Part shown: piece after piece, positions 34,401 to 43,031 of the stretch
Numbering within the stretch: position 1 is the stretch's first letter
Layout: each line of letters begins with the position of its first letter
From: Edaphochlamys debaryana
Taxonomy: Eukaryota; Chlorophyta; Chlorophyceae; Chlamydomonadales
DNA length: 64,000 nt
Direction: 5' to 3'
NCBI GenBank assembly: GCA_016858145.1
Contig: JAEHOE010000199.1
Coordinates: 62,001 to 126,000 of the forward strand
Translations under genes and position numbers: made by a program
The notes under the pieces: generated by a model
The model's input: the letters and a program-made list of their open reading frames with translations, nothing else
Database searches by the model: none
What the model was told of the DNA's origin: nothing

Positions 34401-35992
34401 GCCCCCGCCGCCTTGCCAGGCGGTGAGGCCGCCAGCGCCTTGCGAACTTCCTCAGCGGTAACCGTAGGCTGGCCCAAGGCCTCGACCGCCGACGCTGGGC
34501 AGCGCGACCCCAGCTCCCGTAGCGCCGTCAGCACCGCATGGCGGGCCGACGGCGCTGCAGGGCCAGGCGTGCACACGCTAGCCCAGAAGTCGGCGGCCAC
34601 CTGCGGAACCGCCGTGGGCGAGGTGACCAACGTGCCGTTAGGTCGCCGCAGCGCCAGGATCGGGCACCGCGGCGTGGGAGGCCGAACGAGGGAGGTGACA
34701 GCGGGGCACGGCCGTTCGCCTGAGCGTAGCCATGCCCGCCGCGCAGCACCAGCAGGGCGCGCCGCCGCCCGGAGCGCTGCCGCAGCGCTCGCAGAGCGGG
34801 CAACCACGGCATCTCGGGCGGCGGTTTGGTCGCCCGCCGCTGCCGCTGCCAGCGCCGAGTCAAAGGCGGCTTGCGCCGCCTCCTCGTCGGCGCCGGCTGC
34901 GACGCGGCGGACATAGGCCTCACGATTCAGCCGCCCCGCATGGGCGGCTAGCCTGCGCTTGAAGCCCGGCCACCACTCAAGGAGCTCGCGGTCACCCGCG
35001 GGCGCCTCAGCGATAGCAGCCTCAAGCCAGGCAGACAAGGAGTCGCGCAAGTCAGCAAAGTCGCAGAACGAAACACGCACACGACGGAGGCCCGGCCCCA
35101 GGCGCGAGTCCGCAACTGGGGCAAGGCCTGCTAGGACAAGACGATGATCGGAGACTGCGGCCTCCCGAATGGCTGCCTCACGCAGGGCCGGTGCCAGGCC
35201 CGGCGAGAGGAGGACCCGGTCAACACGGGACCCACCATTGGGTGCCACATAGCTGAAGCTGCGTAGCTGCGGATGAAGGTGACGGAAGGAGTCAACCAGG
35301 CGCGGGCACGCAGCTGCGAACTGCCGGGCAGTTGGGGGGTCGCTAGAGCGACCTGCCCCAGCGACGGAGTCGAGCTGCACGTCCGGAACCCAGTTGAAGT
35401 CGGCGGTGAGCACCAGCGGCGGGCGGCCGGCGGCGCAAAGAGGGGCCAGGCGTGACGCCGCAAACTCCCGCTGGCCCGCAGGGTCGCAGGCCGGAAGGTA
35501 TGCAGACGCCACCACAAAGGAGTGGCCACCCCAGCAGAGGGGCAGTGTAAGGAGGCGTCCGTCAGGCGAGGCGGCCGGGGCTGCCTGTCCCGACGGATAG
35601 GTGACGAGCTGCCGCTCTAGAAGCGCCGTACGCACGAGGATAGCCACCCCCCCTGACGGCCGGCCGCTATCAAGGGTGACCGCGGCGCTCCAGAACGGCG
35701 TCCAACCTCGGAGGCGCAGAGCCGCCGAGGCTGTACGCAGCTTCAGGGCAGCTGCGTTCTCCTCCCCCGCCAGGACATGGGTCTCCTGCAGGCAGACCAC
35801 GTCCAAGCGGTTGCGCTCCCAGCACTTGAGCAGCGCTGGCACACGTGCATCAGCCCCATGACCCGAGCGAGTCACAAGGCCGCGCACGTTGTGGGAGCCA
35901 ACCCGCAGCAGAGCTGACTCCGAGCGCCGTGCCCCACGGCCGGCTATGAGGTGACCATAGCGGCGCCGTCGGGCGCCATCGTGGAGCCGCCC
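31478..35992 (-). CDS. LINE ORF2, endonuclease plus reverse transcriptase (unit 1)
   Basis: The frame is open over 1505 codons. It starts with an APE-type endonuclease: VGSHNVRGLV, LDVVCLQETH (Glu), GGVAILVRT, LTADFNWVPD (Asp/Asn), SRVDRVLLSP and SDHRLV (His). Then follows the reverse transcriptase with NYRPITLLDTDYRTL, AVFLDFYKAYDTVDRS (first catalytic Asp), SISAGVRQGCPLAPLLYL and the QYADD box. Near the C-terminus lies a zinc-knuckle-like CPCGVWMDEGDRAHHFWSCC. All key residues are present and the frame is intact, so the protein may be active. There is no ATG upstream of or within the endonuclease; the first in-frame Met occurs only in the RT domain. Translation may start at a non-ATG codon or by a -1 shift from ORF1, which overlaps it by 49 bases. 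Confidence 0.96.
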   Translation of the reverse strand, partial: GRLHDGARRRRYGHLIAGRGARRSESALLRVGSHNVRGLVTRSGHGADARVPALLKCWERNRLDVVCLQETHVLAGEENAAALKLRTASAALRLRGWTPFWSAAVTLDSGRPSGGVAILVRTALLERQLVTYPSGQAAPAASPDGRLLTLPLCWGGHSFVVASAYLPACDPAGQREFAASRLAPLCAAGRPPLVLTADFNWVPDVQLDSVAGAGRSSDPPTARQFAAACPRLVDSFRHLHPQLRSFSYVAPNGGSRVDRVLLSPGLAPALREAAIREAAVSDHRLVLAGLAPVADSRLGPGLRRVRVSFCDFADLRDSLSAWLEAAIAEAPAGDRELLEWWPGFKRRLAAHAGRLNREAYVRRVAAGADEEAAQAAFDSALAAAAAGDQTAARDAVVARSASAAAALRAAARPAGAARRAWLRSGERPCPAVTSLVRPPTPRCPILALRRPNGTLVTSPTAVPQVAADFWASVCTPGPAAPSARHAVLTALRELGSRCPASAVEALGQPTVTAEEVRKALAASPPGKAAGADGIPTELYKEFSTQFAPLLARVFTAVGTQQAAPAGFLDGVISSFYKAGDRTLPSNYRPITLLDTDYRTLARVLMLRLRPVFALVIGPEQTAFLAGRRIADNVLLLQLLPELLRSAGQAGAAVFLDFYKAYDTVDRSFLFDCLEALGVGSGFLAWVRCLHTGTRASALVNGRLSNPVSISAGVRQGCPLAPLLYLAVAQALSCWLRRCRVGLVAAGVPVLASQYADDCTPLLDGPRCAPAFLQAMEVFRQASGQRLNVDKTELMPLGPAAAAPVLERVASSEAGTAASGAPAPAPPVSAAPTTSPPPLGAAASSVALAGASAPATAADTPHAGAAAAVTLVVAAAAAPAPALRTVSSARTLGVLFWGAPPSTLPVVDFAPVYAVLQRVAHLPLSAFGRAFAASSYALSKVLYHLEFSRLPSASALSTLGSRVAALVDRGLAPDADADTRRTRLPGLPSDCLVLPPVVGGFGLLPLREHVQARHACLASRFIQGALGFLPSVPTWVAVAMAQLRRLHPAAHPLALLTAAAGGRLFGCPIPSDCPALKRLVSAFTTLPPPAVLAWDLLAAGPWCYHAPLWGNPALDAGGEPLHVAFPDLFDVPSLRCVGMAVAVVDAFRRFNRQWERRPGGRPSPRWARRCLPLYRSDVVLGVLGVSEWFTLPSELHCGVRAAGLFAALLQRIPPAWVEAARAARLAPGGPAAAPPLLAACRIIAPAVGWTLPPGAPCRVIQLTVRAATQLQLSASVESLARRHRAFVAEALSLPAAPPESLSAFAAALRRLWAVRWEPEHKEPLWRLALNGFAGFGMHAADIARGVGPAMCPCGVWMDEGDRAHHFWSCCVAGALREALEEELYRWTPSYALGKQHLWLVTPPVGVSGVTWDVVCLAAVAALERGRQWLYAARPETGAPLGRATLSRLGLQVVAEFWARVRSFAEDCGQGFSKKWRDVPPEHPFLGGVAGKPRFNPPADVEPPSP

Positions 35993-36228
35993 TCACTGCC
36001 GGCCATGTCCACGTCAAGCGTCTGCGGGAGCTGCAGCGTCTCGCGCCCCGCCGGGGGAGCGCACTGGCGCTTGGGGTCGCGCCCGGCAGGAGGGGATTTG
36101 CTGCGCGCCGCCGAGGGCCGGTCGAGGCCCGGCGCCAGGGGCTGGCCCGCCGCCTGGCGAGCCGCCACCTTGTCCATGGTGGCCTGCACCCGGGGCGGAA
36201 GCGCCGTGCTGCTCCTGCCCCGGGACAT
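35944..36228 (-). CDS. LINE ORF1 remnant (unit 1)
   Basis: A 94-codon frame begins MSRGRSSTALPPRVQATMDK and stops inside the start of the ORF2 frame. Upstream of this ATG the same frame stays open, Gly-rich, to the very first base of the unit, where it meets the 3' end of unit 2. No CCHC knuckle or coiled coil of a normal ORF1 is seen, which suggests the true N-terminus is missing. Coding status is uncertain. Confidence 0.45.
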   Translation of the reverse strand: MSRGRSSTALPPRVQATMDKVAARQAAGQPLAPGLDRPSAARSKSPPAGRDPKRQCAPPAGRETLQLPQTLDVDMAGSEGGSTMAPDGAAMVTS

Positions 36229-36536
36229 GCTGCGGGTGCGAACACCCCCGCCGCCCCCCGCCGCATCATCGCCGCCACGCCGCTGCTGTGCCGCTCCGTT
36301 GCCGCCGCCGCTGCCGCCGCACGCATTAGGAATGACGCATTACAGGGTTGCGGCCAGCGGGCAGCAAGCTGCCGGCCCCGCACAAGGGGGAGAGAGTCAA
36401 CTTCCCCCGACCCCAGGCGTACCCTAAGGGAATGTCCAACACCGAGGCAGCCACCTACTCCAACCCATACAGCGACAGTCTCAGCCCGAGAGGGCTAGCC
36501 ACATGAGATCATCATAAGCACCACAACCACGCCGAG

Positions 36537-39500
36537 TCAGGGGGAAGGCGGCTCGACATCCGCAGGGGGGTTGAACCGCGGCTTCCCGGCGACGCCGCCC
36601 AGGAAAGGGTGCTCGGGCGGAACGTCTCTCCACTTCTTACTGAAACCTTGACCACAGTCTTCCGCAAAGGAGCGAACACGAGCCCAAAATTCCGCAACCA
36701 CTTGCAAACCAAGTCGAGAAAGGGTGGCGCGCCCAAGCGGGGCACCTGTCTCCGGGCGGGCGGCATAGAGCCACTGACGTCCCCGCTCCAGAGCAGCCAC
36801 CGCAGCTAGGCAGACCACATCCCAAGTCACACCAGACACGCCCACAGGCGGAGTCACGAGCCACAAATGCTGCTTGCCGAGGGCATAGCTAGGAGTCCAT
36901 CTGTACAGTTCTTCTTCAAGGGCCTCACGAAGAGCACCAGCGACACAGCAAGACCAGAAGTGGTGCGCCCGATCCCCTTCATCCATCCACACACCACATG
37001 GGCACATCGCAGGGCCTACTCCCCGAGCAATATCAGCTGCATGCATCCCAAATCCCGCAAACCCATTAAGAGCCAGACGCCAGAGCGGTTCTTTGTGTTC
37101 CGGCTCCCACCGCACCGCCCAAAGCCGCCGCAGAGCTGCGGCGAACGCAGACAGTGATTCAGGCGGCGCAGCGGGAAGGGACAGGGCCTCCGCAACGAAG
37201 GCCCGATGGCGCCGCGCCAGCGATTCCACCGACGCGGAGAGTTGGAGCTGAGTAGCGGCCCGAACCGTGAGCTGGATCACGCGGCAGGGAGCACCCGGCG
37301 GCAGCGTCCAGCCCACGGCAGGGGCGATGATGCGACAGGCAGCCAGCAGCGGCGGGGCCGCGGCCGGCCCACCAGGCGCCAGCCGTGCAGCACGTGCAGC
37401 CTCCACCCAAGCTGGGGGGATACGCTGCAGCAGTGCTGCAAAGAGGCCAGCGGCCCGAACTCCGCAGTGGAGCTCGGACGGTAGTGTGAACCATTCCGAG
37501 ACGCCGAGCACACCAAGAACGACGTCAGAGCGGTACAGGGGCAGGCAACGGCGAGCCCAGCGCGGCGACGGGCGCCCGCCAGGCCGCCGCTCCCATTGAC
37601 GGTTGAAGCGACGGAAGGCATCCACCACCGCAACCGCCATGCCCACGCAACGAAGCGAAGGCACGTCGAAGAGGTCGGGGAAAGCCACATGTAGAGGCTC
37701 GCCGCCAGCATCAAGCGCGGGATTGCCCCACAGCGGAGCGTGGTAGCACCATGGCCCCGCTGCCAGCAAGTCCCACGCAAGCACAGCCGGCGGCGGAAGA
37801 GTAGTGAAGGCAGAGACAAGACGTTTGAGGGCGGGGCAGTCGCTGGGGATGGGGCATCCGAAGAGGCGCCCGCCAGCGGCTGCAGTGAGGAGGGCGAGGG
37901 GGTGGGCGGCCGGATGGAGACGACGAAGTTGCGCCATCGCCACCGCCACCCAGGTGGGCACACTAGGCAAGAAGCCCAGCGCGCCTTGGATAAAGCGTGA
38001 GGCCAGGCAAGCATGCCGGGCCTGAACGTGCTCACGCAGCGGTAGGAGGCCGAAGCCGCCAACCACAGGCGGGAGCACGAGGCAGTCCGACGGCAAGCCA
38101 GGCAGGCGCGTGCGTCGCGTGTCGGCGTCAGCGTCCGGAGCCAGGCCCCGATCCACCAGCGCCGCCACACGACTGCCGAGGGTCGACAGCGCTGAGGCTG
38201 ACGGCAGGCGGGAAAACTCAAGATGGTACAGAACTTTACTTAGCGCATACGACGAGGCCGCAAAAGCGCGGCCGAAGGCAGAAAGCGGCAGGTGCGCCAC
38301 TCGCTGCAGGACGGCGTAGACAGGAGCGAAGTCGACGACAGGTAACGTTGAGGGCGGGGCGCCCCAAAACAGGACGCCCAGCGTGCGGGCTGAGGACACG
38401 GTGCGGAGGGCAGGAGCCGGCGCCGCCGCCGCTGCGACCACAAGGGTCACCGCGGCAGCAGCGCCAGCGTGCGGGGTATCTGCGGCCGTGGCGGGAGCGG
38501 ACGCACCCGCCAGGGCCACAGAGGAGGCCGCCGCCCCGAGGGGCGGCGGAGAGGTGGTGGGCGCCGCCGAGACCGGCGGCGCCGGGGCAGGAGCCCCGCT
38601 GGCCGCGGTCCCGGCCTCGGAGCTGGCAACACGCTCCAGGACAGGGGCAGCAGCAGCAGGGCCGAGCGGCATAAGCTCTGTTTTGTCAACGTTTAGGCGC
38701 TGACCCGAGGCCTGCCGGAAGACCTCCATGGCTTGCAGGAATGCAGGAGCGCAGCGGGGGCCGTCCAGCAGGGGGGTGCAGTCGTCAGCGTACTGGGAGG
38801 CCAGCACCGGCACCCCAGCCGCCACCAACCCCACCCGACACCGCCGCAGCCAGCAGGACAGAGCCTGAGCCACGGCGAGGTAGAGGAGAGGGGCGAGGGG
38901 GCACCCCTGCCGAACGCCAGCCGAGATGGAGACCGGGTTGGACAGGCGGCCGTTGACAAGGGCTGAGGCGCGGGTGCCCGTGTGCAGGCAGCGGACCCAG
39001 GCTAGGAAGCCCGATCCGACGCCCAGCGCCTCCAGGCAGTCAAAGAGGAAAGAGCGATCAACAGTGTCATAGGCCTTGTAGAAATCGAGGAAGACGGCGG
39101 CCCCCGCCTGCCCTGCCGACCGCAGCAACTCCGGCAACAGCTGCAAGAGCAGCACGTTGTCGGCGATGCGGCGGCCAGCAAGGAAGGCAGTTTGCTCAGG
39201 GCCAATGACGAGGGCGAAGACGGGTCGAAGACGAAGCATGAGGACACGGGCGAGGGTGCGGTAGTCGGTGTCGAGGAGGGTGATTGGGCGGTAGTTGGAG
39301 GGAAGCGTGCGGTCGCCCGCCTTGTAGAACGAGGAGATGACGCCATCAAGAAAGCCAGCTGGCGCCGCCTGCTGAGTCCCCACCGCAGTGAAGACTCGAG
39401 CTAACAGGGGCGCAAACTGTGTGGAGAATTCCTTGTAGAGCTCGGTTGGGATGCCGTCGGCCCCCGCCGCCTTGCCAGGCGGTGAGGCCGCCAGCGCCTT

Positions 39501-41051
39501 GCGAACTTCCTCAGCGGTAACCGTAGGCTGGCCCAAGGCCTCGACCGCCGACGCTGGGCAGCGCGACCCCAGCTCCCGTAGCGCCGTCAGCACCGCATGG
39601 CGGGCCGACGGCGCTGCAGGGCCAGGCGTGCACACGCTAGCCCAGAAGTCGGCGGCCACCTGCGGAACCGCCGTGGGCGAGGTGACCAACGTGCCGTTAG
39701 GTCGCCGCAGCGCCAGGATCGGGCACCGCGGCGTGGGAGGCCGAACGAGGGAGGTGACAGCGGGGCACGGCCGTTCGCCTGAGCGTAGCCATGCCCGCCG
39801 CGCAGCACCAGCAGGGCGCGCCGCCGCCCGGAGCGCTGCCGCAGCGCTCGCAGAGCGGGCAACCACGGCATCTCGGGCGGCGGTTTGGTCGCCCGCCGCT
39901 GCCGCTGCCAGCGCCGAGTCAAAGGCGGCTTGCGCCGCCTCCTCGTCGGCGCCGGCTGCGACGCGGCGGACATAGGCCTCACGATTCAGCCGCCCCGCAT
40001 GGGCGGCTAGCCTGCGCTTGAAGCCCGGCCACCACTCAAGGAGCTCGCGGTCACCCGCGGGCGCCTCAGCGATAGCAGCCTCAAGCCAGGCAGACAAGGA
40101 GTCGCGCAAGTCAGCAAAGTCGCAGAACGAAACACGCACACGACGGAGGCCCGGCCCCAGGCGCGAGTCCGCAACTGGGGCAAGGCCTGCTAGGACAAGA
40201 CGATGATCGGAGACTGCGGCCTCCCGAATGGCTGCCTCACGCAGGGCCGGTGCCAGGCCCGGCGAGAGGAGGACCCGGTCAACACGGGACCCACCATTGG
40301 GTGCCACATAGCTGAAGCTGCGTAGCTGCGGATGAAGGTGACGGAAGGAGTCAACCAGGCGCGGGCACGCAGCTGCGAACTGCCGGGCAGTTGGGGGGTC
40401 GCTAGAGCGACCTGCCCCAGCGACGGAGTCGAGCTGCACGTCCGGAACCCAGTTGAAGTCGGCGGTGAGCACCAGCGGCGGGCGGCCGGCGGCGCAAAGA
40501 GGGGCCAGGCGTGACGCCGCAAACTCCCGCTGGCCCGCAGGGTCGCAGGCCGGAAGGTATGCAGACGCCACCACAAAGGAGTGGCCACCCCAGCAGAGGG
40601 GCAGTGTAAGGAGGCGTCCGTCAGGCGAGGCGGCCGGGGCTGCCTGTCCCGACGGATAGGTGACGAGCTGCCGCTCTAGAAGCGCCGTACGCACGAGGAT
40701 AGCCACCCCCCCTGACGGCCGGCCGCTATCAAGGGTGACCGCGGCGCTCCAGAACGGCGTCCAACCTCGGAGGCGCAGAGCCGCCGAGGCTGTACGCAGC
40801 TTCAGGGCAGCTGCGTTCTCCTCCCCCGCCAGGACATGGGTCTCCTGCAGGCAGACCACGTCCAAGCGGTTGCGCTCCCAGCACTTGAGCAGCGCTGGCA
40901 CACGTGCATCAGCCCCATGACCCGAGCGAGTCACAAGGCCGCGCACGTTGTGGGAGCCAACCCGCAGCAGAGCTGACTCCGAGCGCCGTGCCCCACGGCC
41001 GGCTATGAGGTGACCATAGCGGCGCCGTCGGGCGCCATCGTGGAGCCGCCC
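36537..41051 (-). CDS. LINE ORF2, endonuclease plus reverse transcriptase (unit 2)
   Basis: The predicted protein is the same as in unit 1, with intact endonuclease and YADD reverse transcriptase motifs and the same lack of an upstream ATG. Two intact copies side by side point to very recent amplification. Confidence 0.96.
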   Translation of the reverse strand, partial: GRLHDGARRRRYGHLIAGRGARRSESALLRVGSHNVRGLVTRSGHGADARVPALLKCWERNRLDVVCLQETHVLAGEENAAALKLRTASAALRLRGWTPFWSAAVTLDSGRPSGGVAILVRTALLERQLVTYPSGQAAPAASPDGRLLTLPLCWGGHSFVVASAYLPACDPAGQREFAASRLAPLCAAGRPPLVLTADFNWVPDVQLDSVAGAGRSSDPPTARQFAAACPRLVDSFRHLHPQLRSFSYVAPNGGSRVDRVLLSPGLAPALREAAIREAAVSDHRLVLAGLAPVADSRLGPGLRRVRVSFCDFADLRDSLSAWLEAAIAEAPAGDRELLEWWPGFKRRLAAHAGRLNREAYVRRVAAGADEEAAQAAFDSALAAAAAGDQTAARDAVVARSASAAAALRAAARPAGAARRAWLRSGERPCPAVTSLVRPPTPRCPILALRRPNGTLVTSPTAVPQVAADFWASVCTPGPAAPSARHAVLTALRELGSRCPASAVEALGQPTVTAEEVRKALAASPPGKAAGADGIPTELYKEFSTQFAPLLARVFTAVGTQQAAPAGFLDGVISSFYKAGDRTLPSNYRPITLLDTDYRTLARVLMLRLRPVFALVIGPEQTAFLAGRRIADNVLLLQLLPELLRSAGQAGAAVFLDFYKAYDTVDRSFLFDCLEALGVGSGFLAWVRCLHTGTRASALVNGRLSNPVSISAGVRQGCPLAPLLYLAVAQALSCWLRRCRVGLVAAGVPVLASQYADDCTPLLDGPRCAPAFLQAMEVFRQASGQRLNVDKTELMPLGPAAAAPVLERVASSEAGTAASGAPAPAPPVSAAPTTSPPPLGAAASSVALAGASAPATAADTPHAGAAAAVTLVVAAAAAPAPALRTVSSARTLGVLFWGAPPSTLPVVDFAPVYAVLQRVAHLPLSAFGRAFAASSYALSKVLYHLEFSRLPSASALSTLGSRVAALVDRGLAPDADADTRRTRLPGLPSDCLVLPPVVGGFGLLPLREHVQARHACLASRFIQGALGFLPSVPTWVAVAMAQLRRLHPAAHPLALLTAAAGGRLFGCPIPSDCPALKRLVSAFTTLPPPAVLAWDLLAAGPWCYHAPLWGNPALDAGGEPLHVAFPDLFDVPSLRCVGMAVAVVDAFRRFNRQWERRPGGRPSPRWARRCLPLYRSDVVLGVLGVSEWFTLPSELHCGVRAAGLFAALLQRIPPAWVEAARAARLAPGGPAAAPPLLAACRIIAPAVGWTLPPGAPCRVIQLTVRAATQLQLSASVESLARRHRAFVAEALSLPAAPPESLSAFAAALRRLWAVRWEPEHKEPLWRLALNGFAGFGMHAADIARGVGPAMCPCGVWMDEGDRAHHFWSCCVAGALREALEEELYRWTPSYALGKQHLWLVTPPVGVSGVTWDVVCLAAVAALERGRQWLYAARPETGAPLGRATLSRLGLQVVAEFWARVRSFAEDCGQGFSKKWRDVPPEHPFLGGVAGKPRFNPPADVEPPSP

Positions 41052-41287
41052 TCACTGCCGGCCATGTCCACGTCAAGCGTCTGCGGGAGCTGCAGCGTCT
41101 CGCGCCCCGCCGGGGGAGCGCACTGGCGCTTGGGGTCGCGCCCGGCAGGAGGGGATTTGCTGCGCGCCGCCGAGGGCCGGTCGAGGCCCGGCGCCAGGGG
41201 CTGGCCCGCCGCCTGGCGAGCCGCCACCTTGTCCATGGTGGCCTGCACCCGGGGCGGAAGCGCCGTGCTGCTCCTGCCCCGGGACAT
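41003..41287 (-). CDS. LINE ORF1 remnant (unit 2)
   Basis: Same 94-codon frame as in unit 1, overlapping the ORF2 frame by 49 bases in the -1 relation. No recognised domain. Confidence 0.45.
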   Translation of the reverse strand: MSRGRSSTALPPRVQATMDKVAARQAAGQPLAPGLDRPSAARSKSPPAGRDPKRQCAPPAGRETLQLPQTLDVDMAGSEGGSTMAPDGAAMVTS

Positions 41288-41381
41288 GCTGCGGGTGCGA
41301 ACACCCCCGCCGCCCCCCGCCGCATCATCGCCGCCACGCCGCTGCTGTGCCGCTCCGTTGCCGCCGCCGCTGCCGCCGCAC

Positions 41382-42440
41382 GCATTAGGAATGACGCATT
41401 ACAGGGTTGCGGCCAGCGGGCAGCAAGCTGCCGGCCCCGCACAAGGGGGAGAGAGTCAACTTCCCCCGACCCCAGGCGTACCCTAAGGGAATGTCCAACA
41501 CCGAGGCAGCCACCTACTCCAACCCATACAGCGACAGTCTCAGCCCGAGAGGGCTAGCCACATGAGATCATCATAAGCACCACAACCACGCCGAGTCAGG
41601 GGGAAGGCGGCTCGACATCCGCAGGGGGGTTGAACCGCGGCTTCCCGGCGACGCCGCCCAGGAAAGGGTGCTCGGGCGGAACGTCTCTCCACTTCTTACT
41701 GAAACCTTGACCACAGTCTTCCGCAAAGGAGCGAACACGAGCCCAAAATTCCGCAACCACTTGCAAACCAAGTCGAGAAAGGGTGGCGCGCCCAAGCGGG
41801 GCACCTGTCTCCGGGCGGGCGGCATAGAGCCACTGACGTCCCCGCTCCAGAGCAGCCACCGCAGCTAGGCAGACCACATCCCAAGTCACACCAGACACGC
41901 CCACAGGCGGAGTCACGAGCCACAAATGCTGCTTGCCGAGGGCATAGCTAGGAGTCCATCTGTACAGTTCTTCTTCAAGGGCCTCACGAAGAGCACCAGC
42001 GACACAGCAAGACCAGAAGTGGTGCGCCCGATCCCCTTCATCCATCCACACACCACATGGGCACATCGCAGGGCCTACTCCCCGAGCAATATCAGCTGCA
42101 TGCATCCCAAATCCCGCAAACCCATTAAGAGCCAGACGCCAGAGCGGTTCTTTGTGTTCCGGCTCCCACCGCACCGCCCAAAGCCGCCGCAGAGCTGCGG
42201 CGAACGCAGACAGTGATTCAGGCGGCGCAGCGGGAAGGGACAGGGCCTCCGCAACGAAGGCCCGATGGCGCCGCGCCAGCGATTCCACCGACGCGGAGAG
42301 TTGGAGCTGAGTAGCGGCCCGAACCGTGAGCTGGATCACGCGGCAGGGAGCACCCGGCGGCAGCGTCCAGCCCACGGCAGGGGCGATGATGCGACAGGCA
42401 GCCAGCAGCGGCGGGGCCGCGGCCGGCCCACCAGGCGCCA
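41382..42440 (-). mobile_element. LINE array, unit 3, 5'-truncated (1059 bp)
   Basis: Identity with unit 2 stops after base 42440 (unit 2 position 37381), where unrelated sequence TTAGTCGTGG begins. TGTAA is at 41399-41403. The copy shares the 3' UTR state of unit 2 (A at the site where unit 1 has T). I see no clear target-site duplication between 42441 onward and the flank left of 31264. Confidence 0.95.
41596..42440 (-). pseudogene. Truncated LINE ORF2 C-terminus (unit 3)
   Basis: Only the last ~280 codons of ORF2 remain, from APGGPAAAPPLLAAC to the normal stop, including the CPCG...HHFWSCC knuckle. Endonuclease and reverse transcriptase are absent. Confidence 0.93.
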
Positions 42441-43031
42441 TTAGTCGTGGAGGGGTCTGTCTGCAAGTCGAAAGGGGGGCCCGCAGTGCTCCTGGAAGCG
42501 GAGCTGATAGATACTCGACTTACGCCTGGCGGAGCTCAAAGGCGCTTCCTCGGCCTGTAACGGGATCCGGGGGGCCGTTCCTCTCGGGTCTGGGCCCTGC
42601 AACGGGGCAGCGGGGAAACCGTCGTGCCGACATGGAGAGGCATGCCGTCGGGCGGCAAGTCGGCCTGGAACGCGCTTGGGGGCGCTGCCGCTTTCAATCC
42701 TTTCACACAAGCCTGTCACACAGCCACCCAGCTCGGGGCCCCAAGGCCGGCTTGCTGGCAGCGCGCGGGGCACGCATCGACAGACGGCCCGGACAGTCGC
42801 GGTCCGCTCCGCTCGCCCGCAAGCTTGGCGCCTTGAGCTCTGCGTCCCGCAACCGCTGCACGCCGTTGGCGGCGGCCTCTTCGCCCCCCCGCAATTCAAT
42901 TCTGGGGTACGGCACCATTGGCTTCAAATAGTGCCGCTGGGCGCAGAAGGCCACGCAGAGTATAGCAGTCCTGCACATTCCGTCCGCTACACCTCGCTGC
43001 TGCTCCTGCTCTAGCCAACGCTCACGCGAGA
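42441..43031. promoter_or_regulatory. Region between the LINE array and importin alpha
   Basis: These 591 bases separate the array from the importin alpha start codon and should hold its promoter and 5' UTR. No element stands out. The segment 42860-42960 is less GC-rich than the rest. Confidence 0.45.

Larger units (their letters stand above)
31264..36322 (-). mobile_element. LINE array, unit 1 (5059 bp)
   Basis: This non-LTR retrotransposon unit has an endonuclease-reverse transcriptase ORF, a short ORF1 remnant and a 3' UTR with TGTAA at 31281-31285, about 18 bases from its 3' end. It joins unit 2 directly at 36322/36323. The border is ambiguous by four bases because the flank and the unit's first bases share GCAC. 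I saw one substitution relative to unit 2 (T for A near 31379, in the 3' UTR). There is no poly(A) tail. The gene order and TGTAA ending recall the Zepp LINE of Chlorella; family assignment needs alignment. Confidence 0.95.
36323..41381 (-). mobile_element. LINE array, unit 2 (5059 bp)
   Basis: This is a second copy of the same unit in the same orientation, with the same 5' end point and an identical predicted ORF2. TGTAA is at 36340-36344. It abuts unit 1 on one side and the truncated unit 3 on the other without spacer or target-site duplication. Confidence 0.96.

Noticed and set aside
35850..36383. 177-codon frame crossing the junction of LINE units 1 and 2
   Set aside because: It starts in the 3' end of the neighbouring unit and runs in the third frame past ORF1. 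It exists only because of the tandem arrangement and shows no domain.
31250..42460. Target-site duplication around the whole LINE array
   Set aside because: The left flank (GCCGGTGGCAC) and right flank (TTAGTCGTGG) share no convincing direct repeat. Only a four-base GCAC ambiguity at the 3' border is seen.
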